A stretch of DNA of 20,891 bases from Pelargonium nanum (GCA_036897485.1 JAYMTF010001875.1:1-20891), one strand, 5' to 3'; shown: positions 1 to 13,200, numbered from the stretch's first letter. Translations and numbers: made by a program. The notes: a model not told the origin generated them from the letters alone.

Positions 1-468
1 TTCCAATTAGTAATTTGTCAGGCCCTTTAGGAACAGTCCCTCAAATTACGAATTTTGATGTATTTATGTATACTCAGTCAATTTACCAAGATGAAAGCTG
101 ATGACTGGTAGACTTTTATAAAAAATAATGATAATGTCGACGAAACAAGAGACCTCATTCAATTCAATTGGACACATAAGTTAAGGCTAGCGGGAAGAAG
201 AAATACTAACATAGTAAAGCAATACCACAAGAAACTTGGTATCTTTTCAACAAACCATATGTAACTTTTTTTGTAAGAGTCACTATCAGTTTCATACAAA
301 ACCCTATAAAGTTCAATTGATATAGCTTTGCTTGTGCGGAAAACTACTAAGGACAACAACATAGGGAAGATATCCAGTGCAAAAGCATACCAGGTCGGCA
401 TCATAGCTCCTTGTTATTTTGGATCGGGTATATGGTTGAAAGCTAGCTCTGATTCTTCTCTCGACACA
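1..468. other. 3' flank of the ARL1 gene
   Basis: This stretch lies downstream of the ARL1 stop codon on the minus strand and probably holds its 3' untranslated region. The short open frames on both strands show no recognisable domain and none has a convincing intron structure. I see no RNA gene or transposon end here. Confidence 0.5.
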
Positions 469-4616
<4,148 letters not shown>

Positions 4617-4619
4617 CAA

Positions 4620-4760
4620 AACATGTTGGAGCAAGCGATTTAACAGTTTTGAATTTTCTCTGAGCTCTCGGTTTCGAGCTTGTTTGCCGACTGTATAGGG
4701 TGTGATTTTTGGATAAAAGAGAATAGCTACTCCCGGTCGAATTAGTGATCCGTCTCAAAA
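4620..4760 (+). mobile_element. tRNA-derived SINE copy 1 (degenerate)
   Basis: The sequence starts ACATGTTGGAGCAAGCGATT and reaches TTTTCTCTGAGCTCTCGGTTTCG, which aligns with the SINE at 10102. It has an A-box-like TGGAGCAAGCGA and a B-box-like GGTTTCGAGCTTG at RNA polymerase III promoter spacing. The body CCCGGTCGAATTAGT resembles tRNA-derived SINE bodies I recall from asterids. The 3' end and target duplications are not clear, so the right boundary is approximate. Confidence 0.5.
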
Positions 4761-5297
4761 TTAGAAAATTTAGAGATGGAATTGCAATGGAAGTTCATGT
4801 CTCAAGTTTATGAGGGATTTGTGATGAGTTGTTCAGTCGTAAAATGCGTAATTATAATAATATTTTAATTTGTATTACATTATATTTCAATACTCTTCTA
4901 CCACATCATTATCGTTATAGCAAAGCATGGTCGAATAATAGACAAAAATACCAACAAAACACGTGGCGCCAATATAGATAGCTTATATCGAATCACTAAC
5001 GTCTAAAACAGCCTCTTCTGCCGAGGTGAAACACACCTCAAATTGAATTAATGCAATTTTTTAATTAGATAATTCCAATTTCTGCATTATCTAATTTGAA
5101 TAGCAGCAACTAAACAACATACATGTCAAATTATAACCCATTTTTATGAAAACCCTTGAAAGCAAGGTCGACGAATACCAAAACCAAGCATAGACGTCAT
5201 ATATTTTTTCCATTTCATTATAAGAAACACTGGATCATTTGTTCAACTTATTTATTATTATGTGATTTATCATATTACAATATTACATACCATATTC
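4761..5297. other. Intergenic DNA; left arm of the tandem duplication from about 4930
   Basis: No gene is recognised. From about 4930 the sequence (AATAATAGACAAAAATACC, AAAACACGTGGC, CCTCTTCTGCC) recurs at about 6830 in the 3' flank of the second peptide gene, so it belongs to the duplicated block. The open frame spanning 5156-5404 on the plus strand overlaps the peptide exon antisense and is not supported. Confidence 0.6.
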
Positions 5298-5618
5298 TCA
5301 TTTCTTGCAACAACAAATGTTGTCTTCAACACAAAAGGCGTCAACCTGTAAGCCGTAATCTTGAATACACAAATTCACGCACGAAATGGTATCGCACTTG
5401 TTAATATAAAGCGGTTCCGAGCATGCTGGCTCTGCTCCTAAGATCATACCTGTACACCAAAATAACAATGAAACATTAGTACTTAAAACGAGTTTTTAAT
5501 TGGATAATTGGATTCATATCAAAAGAGAAAATAAAAAAAAAATATTTAGTAAATTACCAGATGAGAAAATCAAAGTTAGTGCCATAACAAGAGGAATCAA
5601 AGTTGCAGAGGTCTTCAT
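5298..5618 (-). CDS. Secreted defensin-like cysteine-rich peptide, copy 1
   Basis: Two-exon gene: exon 1 5618-5558, GT-AG intron of 108 bp, exon 2 5449-5298 ending in TGA. It encodes 70 residues. Residues 1-21 form a hydrophobic secretory signal starting MKTSATLIP, and the intron falls at its end in phase 1, the usual architecture of plant defensin-like (DEFL/LCR) genes. The mature part has eight cysteines at 30, 39, 44, 48, 60, 66, 67 and 68 (spacing x8, x4, x3, x11, x5, then CCC), including the CxxxC and CxC elements of the cysteine-stabilised alpha-beta fold. The family supplies antimicrobial peptides and pollen/embryo signals; which applies here cannot be read from the sequence. An in-frame ATG lies further upstream, but the start at 5618 follows a TATA box by about 55 bp and gives a proper signal peptide. 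It lies 1.85 kb from its duplicate, in the same orientation. Confidence 0.85.
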
Positions 5619-5673
5619 AGTTTTCGATTGAAGATCTTCAACGTACCAAGTTCCACAAAGGCCAAAGCGTGTG

Positions 5674-5687
5674 TATATAATTATATA
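5674..5687 (-). promoter_or_regulatory. TATA box of defensin-like gene 1
   Basis: TATATAATTATATA lies 56-69 bp upstream of the chosen ATG. A matching TATATATA stands at the same relative place in the duplicate gene, which supports the start codon in both. Confidence 0.6.
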
Positions 5688-5839
5688 GTATATTTTTATT
5701 TTAATGTTCAGGGACAAAATATCAGTATTTTGCAATAATGCCCAATTTTGTAGTATTTTTTACCTCTAGAGTAGGTTTGATAATTGGCAATAATATATAT
5801 CCCAAATTTCATGCATAATTTTTTTTCAGAAACAAATAT

Positions 5840-6829
5840 GTAAAAGTACTGGACAAAATTCATGTCATGCATAGAGTAATGTCATGTGTCTCAAAAATTG
5901 TGCAAAATTATTTGTATAAAATGATGTGTCGGAAAAATGAAAGATGACACATCAAATGTTTCGTTGATGATTTTGTTGAATCACAATATGTCATGTGTAC
6001 AATACATTTTATAAATCAGACGTTCCGTACCTAAAATTTATGAAAAGGTTATGACAACATATAAGTTGGATTGTTATTCGTAAAACTTAATTTTAAACTA
6101 TAAAAATATAAAATATGTGTTTGCTACGGAAATTGCCATGTCACTTTGTAAACATTTAGCATTTTTCTTGCACATATATTTCTATTTATATTTTTAAACC
6201 AAAATGCACAAAATGGACTTGTTGTTTTGTAAGAATATTCAAATGGTTCTTATTTTTTCCACAATTAATTAATGAATTAATGTATTCAAAGACTTTGAAT
6301 GGTTTTCAGTAAAATATTAGACCTAAATAGTTATAAACATGTCTTTTATGTTAAAATATCGTAATTTTGTACCATAAAAAATTACAATGGACAAATCAAA
6401 TAACACCTTAAACCTCCAAAAAATTCATCTTCTTTTGTCTATGAAATGGAGATACAGCAAGTCATTAGTATCCTCTGACATAATATTATATAGTAAAGCT
6501 TTATGGGCTCTAAGGGACAAAATATCCATATTCTGCATTTCTTTCCAGTCAAATGGTATCATACAATTAATTACTGAATAATTGTGCATTAATTAGGTGA
6601 CAAAAAGAGGTTTATGGTGAAGTCAAATGAAAATGTGAAACAAAGAAAGTATAATTTCTCCTATAAAGTAACGCGATTCACAGATCTCAAATGTTCAGAA
6701 GAACGAGCAACTATTATATACTTGATTAAAATCTTGACTATAATAGTGAAACAATATGAAAATCCTTTTTTTCTTAAATAATCTTTAACGCATAACAGTC
6801 TCAAACAATACTCATGAATAATAATAAAA
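5840..6829. other. Spacer between the two peptide genes
   Basis: AT-rich DNA without a convincing gene. Around 6485-6535 the words TATATAGTAAAGCTTTATGG and GGGACAAAATATCCATATTC resemble the upstream regions of both peptide genes (5683-5735 and 7515-7565). This could be the relic promoter of a third, lost copy. No matching signal-peptide or cysteine-rich exon is seen beside it. Confidence 0.4.
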
Positions 6830-7151
6830 ATAATAATAGACAAAAATACCGACAAAACACGTGGCCAATATACAAAACTCATATCGAATTGCTCGTCTAA
6901 AAACGGCCTCTTCTGCCAAGGTTAGCCATGTCTCGAATTGAATCAATTGCAATTTTTATTTTTAAAATTAGTTTATTCCAATTTCTGCATTATCTAATTT
7001 GAACAACAAAGACGAATGTAATCTATTTTTACGAAAACAAGGACAAATACCAAGACGAAGCATTTTCCACTTTATTATAAAAAACAATTAAAGATTCCCT
7101 CAATTTATTTATTATGTGATTTCTCATATTTCAATATTACATATCATATTC

Positions 7152-7463
7152 TTATTTCTTGCAACAACAAGTATATTCGTCAGCACAAAAGGTGTGAATC
7201 TTTAAACCGTATTCACTAAGACACCTATTCACGCACGTGATGATATCGCATTCGACAATTGGCAGCGACAACGAGCATGCTGGCCCTGATCCTGAGATCG
7301 AACCTGTACAACAAAATAACAATGAAACAATAGTAATTAAAACAAATTATTGGATTCATATAAAATGAGAAATTAAAATAAAGCAAAATATTTATAAATT
7401 ACCAGATGAGAAAATCAAAGTTAGTGCCAGAACAAGAAAAATCAATGTTGCACTGTTCTTCAT
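7152..7463 (-). CDS. Secreted defensin-like cysteine-rich peptide, copy 2
   Basis: Duplicate of the gene at 5298-5618. Exon 1 is 7463-7403, the intron is 99 bp with GT-AG ends, and exon 2 is 7303-7152 ending in TAA. It also encodes 70 residues. The signal region begins MKNSATLIF and matches copy 1 at 18 of 21 positions. The eight cysteines are at exactly the same positions (30, 39, 44, 48, 60, 66, 67, 68), and the protein ends in CCCKK as copy 1 does. Outside the signal only 25 of 49 residues match, and most of those are cysteines or their neighbours; residues 31-38 and 55-65 differ strongly. The pattern points to a secreted disulfide-rich peptide whose surface is diverging. No frameshift or stop interrupts it. 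The larger open frame on this strand (7460-7681) is in another frame and is not the gene. Confidence 0.85.
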
Positions 7464-7511
7464 AGTTTTGGATTGAAGATCTTCAACGAACCAAGTTCCA
7501 CAAAATGTGTG

Positions 7512-7519
7512 TATATATA
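7512..7519 (-). promoter_or_regulatory. TATA box of defensin-like gene 2
   Basis: TATATATA stands about 50 bp upstream of the ATG at 7463, in the same relative position as the TATA box of copy 1. Confidence 0.6.
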
Positions 7520-7661
7520 GTATATAGGTTTATAAGCTTCTAGGGACAAAATTAATATCAGTAATTTACAATAATGGCCAATTTTGTAGTATTTTATGTT
7601 GATAATAGGCAATAATTTATTGAATTTAATGCCTAGTTTTGTTCCAGAGACCAATACATAC

Positions 7662-7686
7662 AATGCATGAAAAAATTTCATGCATT
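7662..7686. promoter_or_regulatory. Perfect palindrome with two CATGCA (RY) words
   Basis: The arm AATGCATGAAA is followed by AAA and then its exact complement TTTCATGCATT. The palindrome lies about 200 bp upstream of peptide gene 2. CATGCA is the core of the RY element bound by B3-domain seed regulators, so a regulatory role is possible but unproven. Copy 1 keeps only one half (TTTCATGCAT near 5808). Confidence 0.4.
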
Positions 7687-7825
7687 AGCTTCTTTTTATG
7701 TTTTATTTCAAAAGAAACATTTATTTGATTACGTTGACTTTGTGATCTTGAGAGATATTCCCTCGACAAGGATATTTTGGTTGATAAAATATTTTCTCAA
7801 CTTAAATATTTTAACCCACTTCTAC

Positions 7826-7990
7826 CGAAGTAGGTTGGGCCAAGCGGTTTAAGTGATTCGAATTTTCATATAGGTCTCAAGTTCAAGTTTCTCTGCATGC
7901 GGTATGAGGTGAGTTATTTGATCACACTTCATCGTTTATTGCGTGAATTATCTTTTAATCCAGTGCATAGCACGCCTCAGATTGTTTTCG
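7826..7990 (+). mobile_element. tRNA-derived SINE copy 2 (old)
   Basis: AGTAGGTTGGGCCAAGCGGT contains an A-box-like TGGGCCAAGCGG, and GGTCTCAAGTTCAAGTTTC about 40 bp further on is B-box-like. The segment aligns with the copies at 4620 and 10102. The right limit is uncertain because no poly-A tail or target duplication is clear. Confidence 0.45.
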
Positions 7991-8412
7991 ATTTACAAGT
8001 TTCTTGTTTCCTAATAGATAATAGGCAACAATATGATATAAATATAATCTAGCCAGCGTGGCCTAATTTAAAGGTCCAATTCTTATTTCTGTAAACGGGC
8101 CACATGATGGGTTTTTTGGGCTTTCTAACAATTAACTCATTATTCGTCTAATTAAATTTGTTATCGCCTCCCATTTGACTTCATTTAGACTAATATACCA
8201 TCATTCATATTCAGAAGAAGAAAAAAAAAACAGACAAATTAGACAATTACCTAGTATGAATAGAGAAAAGGTTGGCATATCAAAGTTATGATTACCCAAA
8301 ACTCTTGTAACTAAATTATTAAAAAAAATTAGTGACATGACATTGAGTATAAATTTTAATGGAGAATGGCGTTACGATTTCACATGAGTCATGAACATCG
8401 ATTAAAGAGTCA
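7991..8412. other. Intergenic, no gene seen
   Basis: AT-rich sequence with A-runs. No open frame with domain content, no RNA gene and no transposon end is recognised. Confidence 0.5.
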
Positions 8413-8700
8413 GGTAACGTTCGTTTAGCAATTTTTATTTGAAATCCTGGGAAAGTATGATACATTGGGTATTTTTAAATTGTGACTATTGCATTCGTTT
8501 AATTTTTTCAGGAGGGCATATTTGAGATTAAAAAAATATCCACTTTCCTCAAATGAGTTAAATAATTCCAAATTATAAGGAATTGAAATAACATGATAGA
8601 TGTGTTATTTCAACTCCTTAAAATTTGGATGTAACTAACTCTTGGAAAAATAGGTTTAACTATTTTAATTAAGTTAAAAACTACATTAAACGACGCCACC
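8413..8700. mobile_element. PIF/Harbinger-like MITE with internal hairpin
   Basis: The left end GGTAACGTTCGTTTAG and the reverse complement of the right end, GGTGGCGTCGTTTAATG, are imperfect terminal inverted repeats. The right flank is TTA and the left flank TCA, close to the TTA/TAA target duplication of Harbinger elements. Inside, CCAAATTATAAGGAATTGAA and its partner TTCAACTCCTTAAAATTTGG form long hairpin arms around a short loop near 8600. The element has no coding capacity. Confidence 0.55.
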
Positions 8701-9130
8701 TTAGGTAATCTTGACTTCTGTGTGTTTCTCGTACACATTAAGAGAGAGGTTTGATCGTTGCTATGAATGCGAGAAGAGTACTTGTCTTTGTTGTGTCAGG
8801 CAACAAAAGCCCTTCACATTAACACTTCGAAGACATCTTCTCTTAGAGTTTTTTATCTTTTGAACTTTGACAACCCCTTATCATTCTCTTCTCTCTATTA
8901 TTTTTGTTGTTTTTTTCTTGAAACAAAATTACAGTATAAAAAAAAATAGTGTTACACAAAGAATAAAAGTCTCATTCAGATAAAGTGTTGTGAAATTGAC
9001 GAGAGAAATTGATAACATACTATGAATGATCAAATATAATAGACGACAATTTTGGGAGAAAAGAGAATATTATTTAGGGAGAGGATTGACGCACGTGTCC
9101 TTATTTCATGTGTGGTACATATGCACCTTA
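8701..9130. other. Intergenic, no gene seen
   Basis: The short open frames here lack any recognisable motif. Nothing further is supported. Confidence 0.5.
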
Positions 9131-9385
9131 GTAACAAACTACAATTGGTTTTGTTACAAAGTTTTATTGGCTCGCATTTTGATGTGAAAATATATATAGT
9201 AGTTATAAACATTACTTGTGTCGTTACAAAAAATTATCGGCGCGCGTTTTTTTAGTAAACTACGTATGAACTGTATTGGTGTGGTTACACATATTACATT
9301 AGTGCGCGTTTTTACATTTAATATGTCACATACAAGTTTTAATTGGTCTAGTTACAAGTTATTATTAGCGCGCGTTGCACATTTA
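9131..9385. repeat. Imperfect 66-bp tandem array with a GCGCGC core
   Basis: Four degenerate units, each with an AATTGGT-like and GTTACA word followed by TTATT and a G(C/T)GCGCG-type core. The cores begin at about 9170 (GCTCGC), 9240 (GCGCGC), 9302 (GTGCGC) and 9368 (GCGCGC), so the period is 62-70 bp. The array is embedded in AT-rich DNA and is the only CpG-dense part of its surroundings. The open frames crossing it are chance. Confidence 0.55.
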
Positions 9386-10088
9386 TCACACATGCACTAA
9401 TGACACATGAAACAAACATTTCTCTTATTATTTATTAATATTGCTGGTACAATAGTTGTCTATTTATGTAACGTTACAATTTACACAAGATTAAGAAATC
9501 ACAACAAAATTTTGCTACAGATCACAAATTTGATTTTTGTACTAATATTGGACATCCTTCGAAACAATATTCATAACACTGTGTTATTATTTGCTCGAGT
9601 TGCTACATTTTCTAAATTTGTTGAGATTCTTGCTTATGCAGTGGCATCCATCACTAGTGGTTCATAAAACATTGTACAGAAATTCAAATTCCTTGGTAGA
9701 AAAAAATAAAAATTAAGTTCGAAAGTACATAAGTTTCATCCATTTTTAAAGTTTTAATGGATGGAGGAGTTTACATGATAAAGGTATATATCAGACGAGG
9801 AGAAAATAAATTGTGAGCATGTTCTTTTTTTATTTAAAGTAGAAATCGAAATCATGTCTTCTTTTATAGCTATTTATAAGAAAAATGAATATGCTCACTT
9901 TTAATATTTTCTTGTTAGGTCAAGTGTGGATAAATAAAACTTCCAACACAATTATCGCAATATGGTTATGTTCAAACTTCAAAGAAAAAAGAAATAACCA
10001 TCAAATGATATATATTTAGTAGAAAATACACAACGTGTACCATAATTTATTAGCTCGTAATTAATTTTGATTGTTTTATCATCTTAAA
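9386..10088. other. Intergenic, no gene seen
   Basis: AT-rich DNA. The open frame at 9407-9667 has a hydrophobic start but matches no family I know and lacks exon signals, so I do not call it. Confidence 0.5.
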
Positions 10089-10223
10089 ACTAGTAAAGGT
10101 AAACCAAGACATGTTGGGTCAAGTGGTTAATACCACTTTAGATTTTCTCTGAGATCTCAAGTTCGAGCCTCGAGTATGATGTCCCGTTGTTTATAAAAAA
10201 AAAAAAAAAAACTAGTAAAGGTA
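10089..10223 (+). mobile_element. tRNA-derived SINE copy 3 with 13-bp target-site duplications
   Basis: The element body (about 10102-10210) has A-box-like TGGGTCAAGTGG, B-box-like AAGTTCGAGCCTC and an A-only tail of about 18 bases. It is flanked by ACTAGTAAAGGTA at 10089-10101 and an identical copy at 10211-10223, the signature of LINE-driven retroposition. The perfect duplication means this is the youngest of the three SINE copies here. The body is only about 110 bp, so it consists of little more than the tRNA-related head. Confidence 0.8.
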
Positions 10224-10439
10224 CGAATCGAGAACCTTAGAGACATTGGTATGAATTATACACATGGATCATATATGTATAAAACTTATTTTTTTCTAAT
10301 ATTTGCGTTGTTAGGTGGGTTCAAATTTCTTAATTTGAGGTACCATTTTAGTACTTAGTGTTAAAATTTGGGGATGGAGTTGAAGGCTCGGGCACTTAAT
10401 GGCAGAACTGGAGAATTGAATCATATTTATCTTGAGTTC
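10224..10439. other. Intergenic, no gene seen
   Basis: AT-rich sequence with no supported feature. Confidence 0.4.
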
Positions 10440-10650
10440 TTAATGCTTGCGCAAAAGCAGCACACTATTAACAAATATACGGGTGTTCCCAGGTAGCAGG
10501 ACTTGTCAAGCATGTCGTTGTTGCGAGCTTACTACTGCCATGTATGGTTGCCTCCTCTTCCCCCACAGCCGCCCCAACCTCCTCGTCAACTGCCAGAAAG
10601 TCTTGTCCTCCCAGAACTTGTGGTGTGATGCGAAGACGATTAAAGACGAG
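10440..10650 (-). other. GC-richer orphan island, possible exon fragment
   Basis: The base composition rises sharply above the flanks. On the minus strand a frame between about 10640 and 10520 reads FWEDKTFWQLTRRLGRLWGK and continues to MAVVSSQQRHA before a stop. On the plus strand a cysteine-rich frame also stays open. I recognise neither as a known family. It may be a decayed exon of a lost or captured gene. A TATATATA word lies at about 10650 on the minus-strand upstream side. Confidence 0.25.
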
Positions 10651-11534
10651 CTATATATAATGAAGTTAGGGTTTAGAATGAGAGAAAAATGAATAGGGAT
10701 AATTAAAAATAATTATAAATTAAAGTTTGCCGTAGAATAAAACAAGTATAGATATAATTTTAGCAAAAGTAATAAGTTTGTCACATTAGCGACACACACA
10801 TTTAATTGATTTCAAATGAAATGTCGAATCACGTGTCTAAAATATGTAAAGCTACCAATATGTGAAGGAGATTTATGTTTGGGAACTAAAATGTCATGAA
10901 TTATATATGCGGAAGATATGAAGAGAAGGAATCAATAGTTTTTTGTTGAAAAGACACACAACTAATAGTGCACCATCGTGTCTAATAGATATGCGAAAAA
11001 ATGAAAGAAGAAGGCAAAAACACCTATAAATTGAAGTTATTCTCATCATCCATTGTGCTTTTAAATTCTTTAGACATCAAATCACTATATTTAGCATATG
11101 CTATTTCTTCTCATAGTCCATCCACTACTCTATTCTTGCATATACAAGTCATTAAACTTTTTCTTTAAATATCCAATAGTTCTCTATCTTTCAATTTTTT
11201 ATTAATTAATTCGATCACACAAAAATTGACACATATATTAAAAAATAACCTCACATATAAAAAAAACTATGTGGACAAGACAACTATGATGAAAATCAAT
11301 GAAAAGAATAGCACGACGCGCTCAACGTCTCATTGGAAAAATGGTAGGCGTATTTTTTTAGTTCTTAGTAGGAGATGCGGGGAGATTTTAATAAGAAAAT
11401 GTAAAAATAAGTTTACTACTTATAAAATAGCGCTATAATCAAACTTTCATTCGACATTCTTACTAAAATGTAAAAAAGACAAATGATTTGTAGGTTATTC
11501 GGGAAGTTGCATTGTTCTTATCTCGAAGTTGAGT
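10651..11534. other. Intergenic, no gene seen
   Basis: AT-rich DNA with only short open frames of no recognisable content. A CACGTG word near 10832 is isolated. Confidence 0.45.
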
Positions 11535-11777
11535 GCCCTTCAAGCTATATTAGAGTTGGCGTGAGTTGAAGGCTAGCAAACCGTTGAGGTCTCGGTTGAT
11601 ACGGAGGTGGAGACAAGAGCAATAAATGGTAGTGGGAACTTTAATTAAAACACGGAGTGCATCTCGGATAATATTTATTAACGATTCGAAGAGACTGGAA
11701 TGCGATGGTGTCACATTGCTACAAGGAACTAAACAGGGTGGCAGATGTCATGGAAAACCTTGGTCAGGACACATAAT
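11535..11777 (+). pseudogene. LINE (non-LTR retrotransposon) RNase H fragment, decayed
   Basis: The frame beginning ALQAILELA (11535), continuing TVEVSVDTEVETRAING, and a later frame reading SHCYKELNRVADVMENLG match, in order, the conserved blocks of the RNase H domain of plant LINEs (AELxAI, VxVExDS and the HVxREANxVADxLA terminus). Two or more stops and at least one frame change separate the blocks. There is no endonuclease or reverse transcriptase upstream, so this is an old, truncated remnant. Confidence 0.5.
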
Positions 11778-12149
11778 TGAGGGTACAAGTGTTTCAGTCA
11801 GTGTCTCGAGTTGTTTCCCGGTTTAATTTTTAGTTTTTTCTTTTAATTTTTTTTAATTTTTATGCTTTCCTTTATTTACCCGAAAAGAGAAATGATCAAG
11901 TGATTTTTGTATAAAAATGTTCAGTAAAATGAAAACATGTCACAATTCACAACCACCAAAATAAAAGAACCCACAATGAGCATAGACCTCAACTCAAATA
12001 GTCAAAAAAATAGAAGCTATATATATTTCCTTTTTCTGAACCCAATAAATAATTCGACCAGAAAAAGAAAAAAAGAAGAAAACAAATAAAGAAAAGTCGG
12101 TCTACACACTATAATCTATATACATACAAAATACACAGATCCTCTGTTT
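11778..12149. other. Intergenic, no gene seen
   Basis: T-rich then A-rich sequence; no feature supported. Confidence 0.4.
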
Positions 12150-12330
12150 AAACAAGAAACGCGGCATCGCGTAGCCGCGCACGGACAACTCAACAGCTTT
12201 CACTTTCCACGTGGCTTTCCAATAACTACCATCCAATTATATCCTCCTACGTGTCATCTACAAAAAATATATCTTCCACCCCTGGACCCACTCTACAATC
12301 ACCCGCCGGTCACCGGAGCACACAACAAAA
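12150..12330. promoter_or_regulatory. Promoter-like segment with G-box and ABRE words
   Basis: This segment is GC-richer than its flanks. It contains CGCGGCATCGCGTAGCCGCG, a CACGTGG G-box at 12208-12214 and an ACGTGTC ABRE-like word at 12249-12255, followed by CCGCCGGTCACCGG. These are words typical of abscisic-acid or light-responsive plant promoters. No gene with a clear product follows within 1 kb, so its target is unknown. Confidence 0.3.
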
Positions 12331-13200
12331 ATTATAATTATGTGCACTATTTATTTAATGATTTTTGAGAATATGTACTTTTGTCATTTTCCTTGCTTTA
12401 TTCTCCAATAAAAATTTAATTTTAATTTATATCTCTAAACAAAAGATTATTATTATTCTAAATATAATATAGCGGTGGAGTATTATTATATACTGTTGTT
12501 TATGTTATGTTATGTCACAAAACACAATCTCCATTTGTTGCTTTTGTTGTTTTGTCTAGTCAGCATTATTTGAGAATGTAAGCCAAAAAAAACCGGTGGC
12601 GGTTTGTTTTTAGAAACACATTTTCCGGTTTTCCCGAAACTTGGGCAATACGAAAATTTGATGTTTTCACGGGAAGTGCCACACAGCTGTTTTCTGGTAG
12701 TAGTATTTGCTATGCACTTCTGGTTCTTGGTAATTACATTTGCGCCATTTTTTGCAATTAGTTGGAATTGTAATTTAAATTCAAATTAATAAACAGAGCA
12801 AAAATGAGCTAATAGGTATTATTTGGAACTGATGGAAGGTATTGGTATCGGTAAAGACTCAAGAATGACGATCAGTTATAGTTGAAACTGATGTTATTCA
12901 AGTTGTTGCTGACTGGATTTAGAACCCGAGAAGACAAAATCAATATTTTCGGGTTAAATAGTTACAATTTAACACATTTTTTTGATAGAATAAAATTTGT
13001 TTATGTGAAGCAGTTAACAAACGATGTGACCAATGCGATTGTTAAGTTTGCTAATTTTATGTAATTTGTCGTTAGATTGTAATAAAATAACATTTATTTA
13101 ATAAAATATAATAGTTTCTTAAAAATAAGCAAAAATGGAGAAATAGAACTCTCGTCGTCGTCGTCTATTTCATCTCGTAAGCAAAATTTACATTTCTCGA
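12331..13200. other. Intergenic, no gene seen
   Basis: AT-rich DNA with a short GTC microsatellite (about 13153-13166). The small open frames at 12604-12789 and 12882-13064 show no family resemblance. Confidence 0.45.

Larger units (their letters stand above)
4930..5840. repeat. Tandem duplication, unit A
   Basis: This block contains peptide gene 1 with its 3' and 5' flanks. It is similar to 6830-7690 throughout: coding exons, intron ends, TATA region, the GGGACAAAATATCAG and CCAATTTTGTAGTATTTT words, and the ACACGTGG word in the 3' flank. The units are in direct orientation with a 1845-bp period measured ATG to ATG. Confidence 0.8.
6830..7690. repeat. Tandem duplication, unit B
   Basis: Partner of the block at 4930-5840, containing peptide gene 2. 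Similarity runs from AATAATAGACAAAAATACC on the left to the ATTTAATGCCTAG/CCAGAGACCAATACAT region on the right, where it fades. Confidence 0.8.

Noticed and set aside
4930..7690. A CRISPR-like or satellite array from the repeated blocks
   Set aside because: There are only two diverged units, each explained by a duplicated gene with its flanks, in a plant nuclear context.
7826..7990. A functional tRNA gene from the A- and B-box words
   Set aside because: The sequence cannot form a complete cloverleaf with paired acceptor ends and aligns instead with the SINE copies.
9407..9667. An 86-residue hydrophobic open frame
   Set aside because: No family resemblance, no promoter or splice signals, and AT-rich composition that gives chance hydrophobic codons.
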